Assembly: GCF_037940415.1 (NCBI RefSeq)
Contig: NZ_CP149798.1
Span: 1,422,501-1,486,500 of the forward strand
From: Streptomyces sp. f51
Lineage (GTDB): Bacteria; Actinomycetota; Actinomycetes; Streptomycetales; Streptomycetaceae
DNA length: 64,000 bases
Reading direction: 5' to 3'
The notes beneath the pieces were generated by a model. The model saw only the letters and a list, made by a program, of their open reading frames with translations. It made no database searches and was not told the origin of the DNA. Both the position numbers and the translations under genes were made by a program. The first letter of the stretch is position 1. Each line of letters starts with the position of its first letter. Positions 15,493-23,999 of this stretch are shown here, one piece after another.

Positions 15493-17250
15493 ATGAGCAA
15501 CGGGACCACGCACCACGGCGGGAACGGCGGGACCGTGCCCTGGGGGGACGTGCTGTTGTCCGCGATCGCCTCGGTGAGCTGGGCGTTGATCGGGATGGCG
15601 GGTACCGCCGCGCTCGGTCTGCATCTGCTCGGGGCGGACGCGGCGGCCTCGCTCGGCCCCATGACCGCGGCGATGGTGGCTCTCGGGGCCGGCGGCGCGG
15701 TGACACCGTCCGGGAACGTCTCCGCGTTCGGGCTGAAGGGGGCGCAGGCGCACACCGCCGTCCAGATCACGCCGCTGGGTGTCGGCCTGGTCGGCGCCCT
15801 GCTGCTGTCGTGGTTCTTCCTGCGCTCCCTGCGCGGGGCGGGAGTTGTCGTCGGGCCGGCCGAACTCCTCGCCCGGGCGGGTTCGGTGGTCGCCCTGTTC
15901 GTCGCGATGATGGGCGGCCTGGCCTGGGCCGGGCACGACGTCGTCACCATCGACGGCGACAAGCTGGGGCTCGGCAAGGTCGCGGGCGGTGGCGGCGGGC
16001 TCGGCTCCATCACGGACAAGCTGCCCGGCGGGCTCGGGGACCTCGGCGGGCTGCTGCCCGGCAGGATCGGGGACCTCGTGAAGGCGAAGGCGGCCGTGGG
16101 GTTCTCGGTCGACACCGCGCCGACCCTGCTCGGCGGGGCCGCGTGGGCCGCCGCGGTGCTGCTGATCGCGCTGCTGGCCTCCCGGCGTACGCCGCTGCCG
16201 CCCGGCTGGGACGCCGTGCACCGTGCGGTGCGGCCCGCCGTCTCCTCGCTCGTCGCCGTCCTGCTCGTCGCCGTCCTCGCGGGGCTCGCGGCGGCCGCGT
16301 ACGCCGCGATCGGGGACGCGCATCCGAAGCGGATCGCGGGTGCCGCGCTGCTCGGCGCGCCCAACGGGGTGTGGCTCGGTGTCCCCCTCGGGCTCTTCGT
16401 CCCCTTCGACGGCAAGGCCACCGGCGAGCTCGCGAAGCTGTTGCCCGATCCCCTCGACAAGCTGCTGACCGCCGACGCGTCCCGGCCCGTCACGCTCGGG
16501 CGGCTCTCCGAACTCGACGGGCGGGTATGGCTGTTGGCCGTCGCCGTCGCTTTGATGATGCTGTACGCGGGCGTTCTGACGGCGGTGCGTACGCCGTTCG
16601 TACGGGGTGGGGGTGCTCTGCGGTTCGCGGGGCGCTGCGCGGTTCGGCTGGGGGTCGTGACGGCGCTGGCGCTGCCGCTGCTGGCCTGGCTGACGGAGGT
16701 GTCGGTGGACGCCTCGCTGTCCGTGTTCGGGTTCGACGCGTTCGGGGCGGGGGTCGAGTTGCGGGGGCGTCTGGGGGTGGCGTTGGTGCTGGGGGCGCTG
16801 TGGGGGGCGGGGGCCGGGGGTGTGGGGGCTGTGCTGGCGTTGGTGTGTGGGGTGGCGGGGTGGCGGGTTGTGGAAGTGGGGGGTGTGGGGGTTGGGGGTG
16901 TAGGGGTTGCCGGGGGTGGTGGGGTGGCCGGGGTGGCACCGGGTGACGGGGTGGTTTCGGGGGGCGGTGGCATGGCTGGGCCGTACGTGCCTGGGGGGTC
17001 CTACCGAGCGCCGAATCCTGACACCAATCCGTATCTGAGGGTGCCGGACGAGGTGCGGGAGCCGGAGGATCGGGCACCCGGGGATGTGTACGGGGCGCCG
17101 ACCATGGTGGGGCCGATCGGGCCGTCTCCGACGCCGAAGCCTCTGCCGAAGCGGAGGCCGGACGGGCCGCCGCCGCTGCCTCCTCCCCCGCCGCCGGTTC
17201 CGCCGTCGCCCGGGGAGGGGCCCTCTGGTCCTCGGCGTCCTCGGCGCTGA
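15493..17250 (+). CDS. Streptophobe-family multi-pass membrane protein
   Basis: A 585-aa integral membrane protein with about eight to ten hydrophobic segments over residues 20-455. Gly-rich extracytoplasmic loops follow (KVAGGGGG region near 165), then a long low-complexity Gly/Val-rich stretch (about 455-495) and a Pro-rich cytoplasmic-type tail with a poly-Pro run near 560. This is the Streptomyces-specific family I know as streptophobe; its function is unknown. The 3' third has an extremely G-rich sense strand. It is divergent from the FHA-ABC exporter and followed by the palindromic element copy B. Confidence 0.8.
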   Translation: MSNGTTHHGGNGGTVPWGDVLLSAIASVSWALIGMAGTAALGLHLLGADAAASLGPMTAAMVALGAGGAVTPSGNVSAFGLKGAQAHTAVQITPLGVGLVGALLLSWFFLRSLRGAGVVVGPAELLARAGSVVALFVAMMGGLAWAGHDVVTIDGDKLGLGKVAGGGGGLGSITDKLPGGLGDLGGLLPGRIGDLVKAKAAVGFSVDTAPTLLGGAAWAAAVLLIALLASRRTPLPPGWDAVHRAVRPAVSSLVAVLLVAVLAGLAAAAYAAIGDAHPKRIAGAALLGAPNGVWLGVPLGLFVPFDGKATGELAKLLPDPLDKLLTADASRPVTLGRLSELDGRVWLLAVAVALMMLYAGVLTAVRTPFVRGGGALRFAGRCAVRLGVVTALALPLLAWLTEVSVDASLSVFGFDAFGAGVELRGRLGVALVLGALWGAGAGGVGAVLALVCGVAGWRVVEVGGVGVGGVGVAGGGGVAGVAPGDGVVSGGGGMAGPYVPGGSYRAPNPDTNPYLRVPDEVREPEDRAPGDVYGAPTMVGPIGPSPTPKPLPKRRPDGPPPLPPPPPPVPPSPGEGPSGPRRPRR

Positions 17251-17266
17251 GGGGCGAGCGGTTCCC

Positions 17267-17397
17267 GTCCGGTGGGGGGTCGGGGCCGTGCCGGTGCATC
17301 AGCCCGTCGCCGTTGGATGAGGAGTGACCGTCGGTGGCGACGGGCATCGATGTACCGGCACGGCCCCTCGCGTCCCATTCCGGCTGCGGGTCCGTCC
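17267..17397. repeat. 131-bp palindromic intergenic element, copy B
   Basis: Identical to 6587-6717 at every position and in the same orientation. The main stem is 17282-17295 with 17354-17367. It lies 16 bp after the streptophobe stop codon, whereas copy A lies 23 bp after the stop of an unrelated gene. Both copies therefore sit directly 3' of plus-strand genes. Confidence 0.9.
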
Positions 17398-17484
17398 ACA
17401 TTTCGGCTCCGGCCGGTGAAAGTTTCAACCCCTCGCGTCCCATCCCGGCTGCGGGTGAGATTTCCAGCCCCGGCCGGCGAAGGT

Positions 17485-17564
17485 TTCAGCCCCTCCGGCG
17501 TTTGAGGAGCGGGGGCTGGGGCGGAGCCCCGGGTACGGGTTGGGTAGGGGCGGAGGGGGCGAAG
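17485..17564. repeat. GC-rich hairpin module shared with 6788-6867
   Basis: Near-identical to the module at 6788-6867, differing at a few positions after the AGCCCC arm. In both places it lies 3' of the 131-bp palindrome, but with spacers of different length and sequence. The two modules have thus kept their order but not their distance. Confidence 0.75.
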
Positions 17565-17726
17565 GGAGGTTGTGGGGCGGCTGCGGGGGCCGGGGCGAGG
17601 GGCGTTGTCTCGGGTAGGGGGAGACTTGTCATCCTGGGGCCTCCGGGGTGTCACCCAGTGTTCCGTGTCCGCTAGGCGGACCGGGCGGGCGGGAGGCACT
17701 GGGTGCCGGATACGGTGGGAAATACC

Positions 17727-18944
17727 ATGAGCGCTTCACATACCCCTGATGTGCCCACTCTTCTTGTCAAGATCTTCGGCAAGGACCGGCCGGGCATCAC
17801 CGCCGGACTCTTCGACACCCTCGCCGCCTTCTCCGTCGACGTGGTCGACATCGAGCAGGTCGTCACCCGGGGCCGGATCGTGCTGTGCGCGCTCGTGACC
17901 GAGCCGCCCGCAGGCCTCGAAGGCGATCTCCGGTCGACCGTCCACAGCTGGGCGGAGTCGATGAAGATGCAGGCGGAGATCATCTCCGGCCACGGCGACA
18001 ACCGCCCGCGTGGCCTGGGCCGTTCGCTGGTGACGGTGCTCGGGCACCCGCTCACCGCGGAGTCGACGGCCGCCATCGCCGCGCGGATCACCAAGACCGG
18101 CGGCAACATCGACCGTATCTTCCGGCTCGCCAAGTACCCGGTGACTGCGGTCGAGTTCGCGGTGTCCGGTACGGAGACCGAGGAGCTGCGCACCGCGCTG
18201 GTGACCGAGGCCTCGGCACTCGGTGTCGACATCGCGGTCGTGGCCGCGGGCCTGCACCGGCGGGCCCAGCGTCTGGTCGTGATGGACGTGGACTCCACGC
18301 TGATCCAGGACGAGGTGATCGAGCTCTTCGCCGCGCACGCCGGGTGCGAGGCCGAGGTCGCGGAGGTCACGGCGGCCGCGATGCGCGGTGAGCTGGACTT
18401 CGAGCAGTCCCTGCACGCGCGCGTGGCCCTCCTCGAAGGGCTGGACGCCTCGGTGGTGCAGAAGGTGCGCGAGGAGGTGCGGCTGACGCCGGGCGCGCGG
18501 ACCCTGATCCGTACGCTGAAGCGGCTCGGCTTCCAAGTCGGTGTCGTCTCCGGCGGGTTCACCCAGGTCACCGACGATCTGAAGGAGCGGCTCGGGCTCG
18601 ACTTCGCCCAGGCCAACACGCTGGAGATCGTCGACGGGAAGCTGACCGGCCGGGTGACCGGCGAGATCGTGGACCGGGCGGGCAAGGCGCGGCTGCTGCG
18701 CCGGTTCGCCGCCGAGGCCGGGGTCCCGCTGGTCCAGACCGTGGCGATCGGCGACGGCGCCAACGACCTCGACATGCTCAACGCGGCCGGCCTCGGGGTC
18801 GCCTTCAACGCCAAGCCGGTCGTGCGGCAGGCCGCGCACACCGCGGTGAACTTCCCGTTCCTCGACACGGTCCTGTATCTGCTGGGCGTCACCCGCGAAG
18901 AGGTCGAGGCCGCCGACATGCACGTGGACGAGGCCGCCGGCTGA
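17727..18944 (+). CDS. serB: Phosphoserine phosphatase SerB
   Basis: A 405-aa enzyme that hydrolyses O-phosphoserine to serine, the last step of serine synthesis. Two ACT domains (about 10-85 and 98-170), expected to bind serine for feedback control, precede a HAD phosphatase domain. That domain has DVDST at 187-191 (nucleophile Asp187) and a GDGANDLDML motif near 345. The ATG at 17727 with GGTGGGA upstream gives the expected N-terminus; a GTG at 17703 with GGGAGG is a possible alternative. It is followed by a terminator shared with the convergent SixA gene. Confidence 0.95.
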   Translation: MSASHTPDVPTLLVKIFGKDRPGITAGLFDTLAAFSVDVVDIEQVVTRGRIVLCALVTEPPAGLEGDLRSTVHSWAESMKMQAEIISGHGDNRPRGLGRSLVTVLGHPLTAESTAAIAARITKTGGNIDRIFRLAKYPVTAVEFAVSGTETEELRTALVTEASALGVDIAVVAAGLHRRAQRLVVMDVDSTLIQDEVIELFAAHAGCEAEVAEVTAAAMRGELDFEQSLHARVALLEGLDASVVQKVREEVRLTPGARTLIRTLKRLGFQVGVVSGGFTQVTDDLKERLGLDFAQANTLEIVDGKLTGRVTGEIVDRAGKARLLRRFAAEAGVPLVQTVAIGDGANDLDMLNAAGLGVAFNAKPVVRQAAHTAVNFPFLDTVLYLLGVTREEVEAADMHVDEAAG

Positions 18945-18960
18945 GGAAGCGTTCCGGCCG

Positions 18961-19005
18961 ACGGACGGGGGCCCGCACCGTGGTGGTGCGCAGGTCCCCG
19001 TCCGT
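18961..19005. terminator. Terminator between serB and the SixA-like gene
   Basis: ACGGACGGGG (18961-18970) pairs with CCCCGTCCGT (18996-19005), and partly paired inner arms (GCACC/GGTGC) extend the stem. It serves two convergent genes. Confidence 0.8.
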
Positions 19006-19014
19006 CGTCGGGGG

Positions 19015-19533
19015 TCACTCCGTCGGTGCCCAGTACTCCGTCAGGTCGGCCGTCCCGGGCTCCAGGGACTTCCAGGATCCGTCGAAGGACAGCACCGCGA
19101 AGGCGGCGGTGTGGAAACCGTGGGCGGTCATGCGGGCGCGGGTGTCGCCCTCGGACCGGCCCGCGAGCACGTCGGTCAGTCCGTGCACACCTGGGTTGTG
19201 ACCGATCAGGATCACGTTGTGCGCGTCGTCCGGAGTCTCGTTGAGGACGGCGATCAGCTCGCCGGGCGAGGCTTCGTAGATCCTCTCCTCGTAGACCGTC
19301 TTCGGCCGGTGCGGGAGCTCCTGGACGGCGTGCTTCCACGTCTCTCGGGTCCGGATCGCGGTGGAGCAGAGGGCCAGGTCCAGGGGGATGCCGCTGTCGG
19401 CCAGCCTGCGTCCGGCGACGGCGGCGTCCATGCGGCCCCGGTCGGCGAGCGGCCGCTCATGGTCGGACACCTGCGGCCAGTCGGCTTTCGCATGCCGGAA
19501 GAGGACGATCCTGCGGGGTTCTGCGACGCTCAT
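19015..19533 (-). CDS. SixA-type histidine phosphatase
   Basis: A 172-aa histidine-phosphatase-superfamily protein. The RHA motif at 13-15 carries the catalytic His14 (RHG is usual; RHA is typical of SixA), and the second His is in GHNPG at 111-115. Escherichia SixA dephosphorylates phosphohistidine on signalling or PTS proteins; here the partner is unknown. I chose the ATG at 19533; the upstream ATG at 19557 adds eight basic residues and cannot be excluded. It is convergent with serB. Confidence 0.88.
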   Translation of the reverse strand: MSVAEPRRIVLFRHAKADWPQVSDHERPLADRGRMDAAVAGRRLADSGIPLDLALCSTAIRTRETWKHAVQELPHRPKTVYEERIYEASPGELIAVLNETPDDAHNVILIGHNPGVHGLTDVLAGRSEGDTRARMTAHGFHTAAFAVLSFDGSWKSLEPGTADLTEYWAPTE

Positions 19534-19690
19534 GCGTCCCAGCTTCGCACGAAACATGCCATGGGGCGCAGGGAGTTGATGCGGTCCCCCGGCGCGGGTG
19601 ACGCACCGCCCCGTCAGGGGTGATGCGGTCCGCCGTGGACGGCGTGGGGCCGGGCTCCCGGGTGTACGGCGAGGGGCCGGGGACCTCGGC

Positions 19691-19906
19691 TCACGGGGTG
19701 TTGTGCATGACTGCCTGCCGGACGCGCTCGAACAGGTGGGCGATCGTCGGGTCGCCGGTCGCGGCGTGCGCGTCCACCGGGTTGAGGATCATCAGCAGCA
19801 GGGTGATGAAGGCGAGCGTGGGAAGGGCGAGGGCCCACCAGCGGAGCCGGATGTCGACGCGGCCCGTGGTCGCCGGGTGGAGCCGGGTGTGCGTAGGGGC
19901 CGACAT
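19691..19906 (-). CDS. Small single-pass membrane protein
   Basis: A 71-aa protein with one clear hydrophobic segment (about 24-45, WWALALPTLAFITLLLMIL) after a basic N-terminal arm (RVDIRLRWW), and a short C-terminal tail. It could equally be a secreted peptide with cleavage after AHA (residues 46-48). The ATG at 19906 has a GGAGG SD 4 nt upstream. It is not assignable to a family beyond streptomycete small membrane proteins. Confidence 0.65.
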   Translation of the reverse strand: MSAPTHTRLHPATTGRVDIRLRWWALALPTLAFITLLLMILNPVDAHAATGDPTIAHLFERVRQAVMHNTP

Positions 19907-20108
19907 GCCGCCTCCGTGAGTCTTCGAGTGGTCCCCGGACCGCGGTTCGCGGTCACGTTACGAAGCTACGGAATCCGGCGTCTCCGGCCCATCCGGTGAT
20001 CCACCCACTTGACCCTGACACTCACCCCCTAGGGGATGGGGGGTTAACCCCACCTCCGGGTCCGGGGGCCGGCCTACGGCGCGGACGGAGGGTGCGGGGC
20101 GCCGCCGG

Positions 20109-20225
20109 TCACGGGGACGCGATGGACGCGATGATCCCGATGATCACGGTGATGGCCAGCATCGCGCCGAGCACGATCAGCAGCTTCTTCTGGCCGTTCT
20201 GGGGGTTCGGGTCGAGCACAGGCAT
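20109..20225 (-). CDS. SGM_5486-type transporter-associated mini-protein
   Basis: A 38-aa peptide: MPVLDPNPQNGQKKLL followed by a single membrane helix (about 15-36, LIVLGAMLAITVIIGIIASIA). This matches the small Streptomyces family named SGM_5486, which is annotated as transporter-associated from its constant proximity to an MFS gene, as here (the MFS gene ends 227 bp upstream on the same strand). A longer open frame to 20456 adds only a Pro/Gly repeat. Function unproven. Confidence 0.78.
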   Translation of the reverse strand: MPVLDPNPQNGQKKLLIVLGAMLAITVIIGIIASIASP

Positions 20226-20452
20226 GAGGGCAGTCTCGCACCCTTCGTCCGGTGTGCCACCGCCGGGGTCCGGGTCCGGGTTCGGGTTCGTGGGGTGGGG
20301 GTGGGGTGGCGGGAGAGGGGTGGGGGCGGGGGGCCCAGGAGAGGGGTGGGGGCCGGGAGACGGGCGGGGGCCCGGGAGACCGGCGGGCGCCCGGGAGAGA
20401 GGCAGGGGTGCGTGTTCCGGGGCGGGGCCCGGGGCGGGGCCCGGGGCAGGCG

Positions 20453-21862
20453 TCACGCGGTGGCCTCGTCCTCCACCGTGCGGTCGCGGCCCGCCAGGAT
20501 GCCCACCCCGATCTGCGGGACCATGAGCCCGGCCATCAGCGCCAGCGGCAGGCCCCAGCCTCCGCTGTGCTGGTAGAGCACGCCCACGAGCAGCGGACCC
20601 GGGATCGAGATCAGGTACCCGGCGCTCTGGGCGAACGCGGACAGCTTGGCGACGCCGGCGCCGGTGCGGGCGCGCATGCCGACCATGGTCAGGGCCAGCG
20701 GGAAGGCGCAGTTGGAGATGCCGAGCAGCAGCGCCCAGGCCCAGGCACCGGCCGCCGGGGCCAGGTAGAGGCCCGTGTATCCGGCGAGCCCGCAGAGGCC
20801 CAGGACGACGACGATGGGCCCCTGCCGGGGCAGGCGGGTGGCGAGACGCGGGATGACGAAGGCAAGCGGCACGCCCATCACCATCGTGACGGCGAGGAGC
20901 AGTCCCGCGGTGCCCGCGGCGACGCCCGCATCACGGAAGATCTGGGCCATCCAGCCCATGGTGATGTAGGCGGCGGTGGCCTGGAGGCCGAAGAAGACGG
21001 CGAGGGCCCAGGCGGTACGGCTGCGGGTGATGCGCAGGGCTCCCTCGTCAGGCTCGTGGGCGCTGACGGAGGGGGCGACGGGGGTGGGGGTCGGCTGCGG
21101 GGTGCCGGCCGCGGGGGGCGACGAAGGCGCGGGTTCCGCCTTGGCGGTGGGCTCGCGGTCCCGGGTTCCCGCCGTACCGGACGCGGGACCTTCGCGGTCG
21201 CCGGTGCCCCGCGCTCGTACCAGCAGGATCCACGGGACGACGGCGGCCGCCGCGAGTCCCGCCCACACCACGAGGCCGGCGTGCCAGTCTCCGCCGAGGG
21301 CGTCGGTCATGGGGACGGTCGCCGCGGCGGCGACCGACGTGCCGAGGGCCAGGGCCATCGAGTAGAGGCCGGTCATGGAGCCGACGCGGTCGGGGAACCA
21401 GCGCTTGACGATGACCGGCATCAGGACGTTGCTGACGGCGATGCCCATGAGGGCGAGTGCGCTGGCCGCCAGGAATCCGGCCGTGCCCCCGATGTACGGG
21501 CGTATCGCCAGGCCCGCCGTGATGGCGACCATGCCCGCGCAGACGACGGCGGCGGGTCCGAAGCGGCGGGCCAGCCGCGGTGCCGTCACGCCGAAGACGG
21601 CGAAGCACAGGGGCGGCACCGAGGTGAGCAGTCCGGCGACGCTGCCGCTCATGCCGAGGCCGTCGCGGACCTCTTCGAGGAGGGCGCCGAGGCTGGTGAT
21701 GGCCGGGCGCAGGTTGAGGGCCGCCAGGACGATGCCGGCGACCACGAGCCGGGCCGGCCACGCGCGCGGGGCGGGCGGCTCGGGTGCCGTGCTCCCGGTG
21801 CGTATCGGCGGGGACGGTATCGGCGGGGAAGGCGTCGGCGTGCGGGTTTCCTGGGGGGCCAT
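20453..21862 (-). CDS. MFS transporter of the CynX/NimT family
   Basis: A 469-aa, about 12-helix major-facilitator protein. A Pro/Thr-rich N-terminal tail (about 25 residues) precedes ARLVVAGIVLAALNLRPAITS, the family's hallmark first helix. A long Pro/Ala/Ser-rich central loop (about 215-270) divides the two six-helix halves. CynX/NimT members export small anions or nitro-compounds; the substrate is unknown. Starts at 21862, 21871 or 21874 are in frame, and none has a good SD. It is divergent from a FadR-type regulator gene, with a palindromic operator candidate between. Confidence 0.88.
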   Translation of the reverse strand: MAPQETRTPTPSPPIPSPPIRTGSTAPEPPAPRAWPARLVVAGIVLAALNLRPAITSLGALLEEVRDGLGMSGSVAGLLTSVPPLCFAVFGVTAPRLARRFGPAAVVCAGMVAITAGLAIRPYIGGTAGFLAASALALMGIAVSNVLMPVIVKRWFPDRVGSMTGLYSMALALGTSVAAAATVPMTDALGGDWHAGLVVWAGLAAAAVVPWILLVRARGTGDREGPASGTAGTRDREPTAKAEPAPSSPPAAGTPQPTPTPVAPSVSAHEPDEGALRITRSRTAWALAVFFGLQATAAYITMGWMAQIFRDAGVAAGTAGLLLAVTMVMGVPLAFVIPRLATRLPRQGPIVVVLGLCGLAGYTGLYLAPAAGAWAWALLLGISNCAFPLALTMVGMRARTGAGVAKLSAFAQSAGYLISIPGPLLVGVLYQHSGGWGLPLALMAGLMVPQIGVGILAGRDRTVEDEATA

Positions 21863-21887
21863 GAGGCCCATCATAGAATCATGGGAT

Positions 21888-21903
21888 GATTGGGTGTCCA
21901 ATC
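21888..21903. promoter_or_regulatory. Candidate GntR/FadR operator
   Basis: A perfect palindrome GATTGG-GTGT-CCAATC lies in the 115-bp divergent gap, 14 bp from the nearest transporter start and 74 bp from the regulator start. FadR-type GntR regulators bind short palindromes of this size, so it is the best candidate for the adjacent regulator's site. Confidence 0.5.
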
Positions 21904-21977
21904 TCGCTGCGTTAACCTCCGGAGCCTCCGGCCCCGCGCGAACGATCACAGCACCCGGGCCCGTACGAAGGACCGTC

Positions 21978-22664
21978 ATGCCGCTGAGCCATCCCCGCCG
22001 TTCGGCCCTGTCCGAGCAGGTCATCGCCGAGCTGCGGAACCAGATCACCTCGGGCGAGTGGCCCGTCGGCTCCCGTATCCCGACCGAGCCGGAGCTCGTC
22101 GACCAGCTCGGGGTGGCCCGCAACACCGTGCGCGAGGCCGTCCGGGCGCTCGCCCACAACGGGCTGCTGGACATCCGGCAGGGGTCGGGGACGTACGTCG
22201 TGGCGACGAGCGAGCTGGCGGGTGTGATGCAGCGCCGGTTCGCGGACGCCGACCCGCGGCACATCGCCGAACTGCGCTCCACGCTGGAGTCGAGCGCGGC
22301 GAGGCTGGCCGCCGAGCGGCGCACCGAGCGCGATCTCAAGCAGCTGGAGGCGCTCCTCGTACGCCGGGAGGAGGCCTGGGAGTCGGGTGACGCGGAGGCC
22401 TTCGTGGCCGCCGACGCGACCTTCCACCTGGCGGTGGTGGCCGCGTCCCGCAACGACGTCATGCAGGCGATGTACGCGGACCTGGGCGAGGTGCTGCGGG
22501 ACTGGCTGCGCGTGGACGTCGGCAAGGAGCTGACGCCGGAGTCGTACATGGACCACACGCTGCTCGTCGACGCGATCAGGGCGGGCGACGCGGACGCCGC
22601 GGCGGCGGAGGCCGCCTCGTATCCCTTCCAGTGCCGTCCAGGACCGGCGGCGGGCCGGGGGTAG
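21978..22664 (+). CDS. FadR-subfamily GntR transcriptional regulator
   Basis: A 228-aa regulator. A GntR winged HTH lies at about 10-78 (LSEQVIAELRNQITSGEW, then PTEPELVDQLGVARNTVREAVRAL, then IRQGSGTYV). An all-helical FCD ligand-binding domain spans about 95-220, with the His/Asp metal-site pattern FHLAVV and a later histidine. FCD domains bind carboxylic acids. It is divergent from the CynX/NimT transporter gene and probably represses it. The C-terminus SYPFQCRPGPAAGRG is unusually Pro/Gly-rich for the family and may reflect an old frameshift. Confidence 0.9.
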   Translation: MPLSHPRRSALSEQVIAELRNQITSGEWPVGSRIPTEPELVDQLGVARNTVREAVRALAHNGLLDIRQGSGTYVVATSELAGVMQRRFADADPRHIAELRSTLESSAARLAAERRTERDLKQLEALLVRREEAWESGDAEAFVAADATFHLAVVAASRNDVMQAMYADLGEVLRDWLRVDVGKELTPESYMDHTLLVDAIRAGDADAAAAEAASYPFQCRPGPAAGRG

Positions 22665-22681
22665 GAGCGGGACGCCGGACG

Positions 22682-23068
22682 TCAGTCCTCGTGGGTGACC
22701 CAGGCCCTCTTGACCTCCTTCCAGCAGCGGCCGGTCAGCCGGACCGTCATGGCGGGCCCGACGTCGACCGGGTCGCTGTCGCTGTCGATGTCCCACCAGC
22801 GGGCGCACTCGACGTGCAGAGCGACGCGGTCGGTGCCCACATAGGGGTTGTGGCAGTACACGACGACGTGGGAGCCGGTGACGGTGGTCCGGCAGTCGGC
22901 GCCGAACGGCCGGGGAACGTCGGGGCGGCCCGCCGCCCGGCTGCCCGCGGCCGGCCTGGGCCCCGCGTCCGCACGCTCCGCGCGCGGGTGGGACATCGCG
23001 TCGTACGGAACGGCCGTCAGCAGGGCGACGGCGGCGAACACCGGAGCAAAGCGGCGGGACAGGCGCAC
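22682..23068 (-). CDS. Secreted protein of unknown function
   Basis: A 128-aa protein with a Sec-type signal peptide (RLSRRFAPVFAAVALLTAV core, cleavage near residue 24-26). A Pro/Arg/Ala-rich segment follows, then a compact domain with four cysteines (in ADCRTTV, VYCHNPY, VECARWW and GRCWKEV), likely two disulfides. The GTG start at 23068 has an AGGAGG SD 7 nt upstream. It resembles small Streptomyces exported proteins of no known role. It is convergent with the regulator gene. Confidence 0.75.
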   Translation of the reverse strand: MRLSRRFAPVFAAVALLTAVPYDAMSHPRAERADAGPRPAAGSRAAGRPDVPRPFGADCRTTVTGSHVVVYCHNPYVGTDRVALHVECARWWDIDSDSDPVDVGPAMTVRLTGRCWKEVKRAWVTHED

Positions 23069-23171
23069 AAGGGGACCTCCTCGGCCGTAAGGCTGCGGGG
23101 CGGGCGGTGCGTTCTCCCAGGGTGCCGGTCAGGGGGTGCGGGCCGCCCGGCCGATTGGGCCGAACGGGCGA

Positions 23172-23206
23172 CGCCCCGCTCCCCGCGTACTGCGGGAAAC
23201 GGGGCG
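23172..23206 (-). terminator. Terminator of the fabG-fabI operon
   Basis: CGCCCCG (23172-23178) pairs with CGGGGCG (23200-23206), and inner CCCGC pairs with GCGGG. It lies 20 bp beyond the fabI stop codon. Confidence 0.75.
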
Positions 23207-23226
23207 CCGGAACCGGGCGTAAGCGT

Positions 23227-23994
23227 TTACGCGCCGATGGCGTGCAGACCGCCGTCCACGTGGATGATCTCGCCCGTGGTCTTCGGGAACCAGTCGCTCA
23301 GGAGGGCGACGACGCCCTTGCCGGCCGGCTCCGGGTCCTTCAGGTCCCACTCCAGCGGGGCGCGGGTGTCCCACACGGAGGCCAGCTCGCCGAAGCCCGG
23401 GATGGACTTGGCGGCCATGGAGCCGATGGGGCCGGCGGAGATGAGGTTGCAGCGGATGTTCTGCTTGCCCAGGTCGCGGGCCATGTAGCGGCTGGTGGCC
23501 TCCAGGGCGGCCTTGGCCGGGCCCATCCAGTCGTACTGCGGCCACGCGTACTGCGCGTCGAAGGTGAGACCGACGACGGAGCCGCCGTTCTGCATCAGCG
23601 GCAGGCAGGCCATCGTCAGCGACTTCAGGGAGAACGCCGAGACGTGCATGGCCGTGGCGACCGACTCGAACGGCGTGTTCAGGAAGTTGCCGCCGAGGGC
23701 GTCCTGCGGGGCGAAGCCGATGGAGTGCACGACGCCGTCCAGGCCGCCCAGCTCCTCGCCGACGACGTCGGCCAGGCGCCCGAGGTGCTCCTCGTTGGTG
23801 ACGTCGAGCTCGATGACCTTGGTGGGCTTCGGCAGCTTCCTGGCGATGCGCTCGGTCAGCGTGGGCCGCGGGAACGCGGTCAGGATGATCTCGGCACCCT
23901 GCTCCTGGGCCAGCTTGGCGGTGTGGAAGGCGATGGAGGACTCCATCAGCACACCGGTGATCAGGACGCGCTTGCCCTCGAGAATTCCGCTCAT
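23227..23994 (-). CDS. fabI: Enoyl-[acyl-carrier-protein] reductase (NADH), FabI/InhA type
   Basis: A 255-aa enzyme that reduces trans-2-enoyl-ACP in the last step of each fatty-acid elongation cycle. It shows the Tyr-x6-Lys active site (Tyr154 and Lys161 in YDWMGPAK), the glycine-poor cofactor loop ITGVLMESSIA at 12-22, HSIGFAP near 90-96, and the C-terminal IIHVDGGLHAIGA. This pattern matches the InhA group targeted by isoniazid and triclosan. The gene starts 5 bp after the fabG stop, so the two reductases of the cycle are co-transcribed. Confidence 0.96.
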   Translation of the reverse strand: MSGILEGKRVLITGVLMESSIAFHTAKLAQEQGAEIILTAFPRPTLTERIARKLPKPTKVIELDVTNEEHLGRLADVVGEELGGLDGVVHSIGFAPQDALGGNFLNTPFESVATAMHVSAFSLKSLTMACLPLMQNGGSVVGLTFDAQYAWPQYDWMGPAKAALEATSRYMARDLGKQNIRCNLISAGPIGSMAAKSIPGFGELASVWDTRAPLEWDLKDPEPAGKGVVALLSDWFPKTTGEIIHVDGGLHAIGA

Positions 23995-23999
23995 GGTGA

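Larger units (their letters stand above)
17251..17726. other. Repeat-rich gap between the streptophobe gene and serB
   Basis: It contains the 131-bp palindromic element copy B (17267-17397), a spacer with two further CGTCCCAT-CCGGCTGCGGG-like partial repeats (around 17371-17394 and 17435-17456), and the GC-rich hairpin module (17485-17564). The final 160 bp hold the serB upstream region. No gene is seen. Confidence 0.7.
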
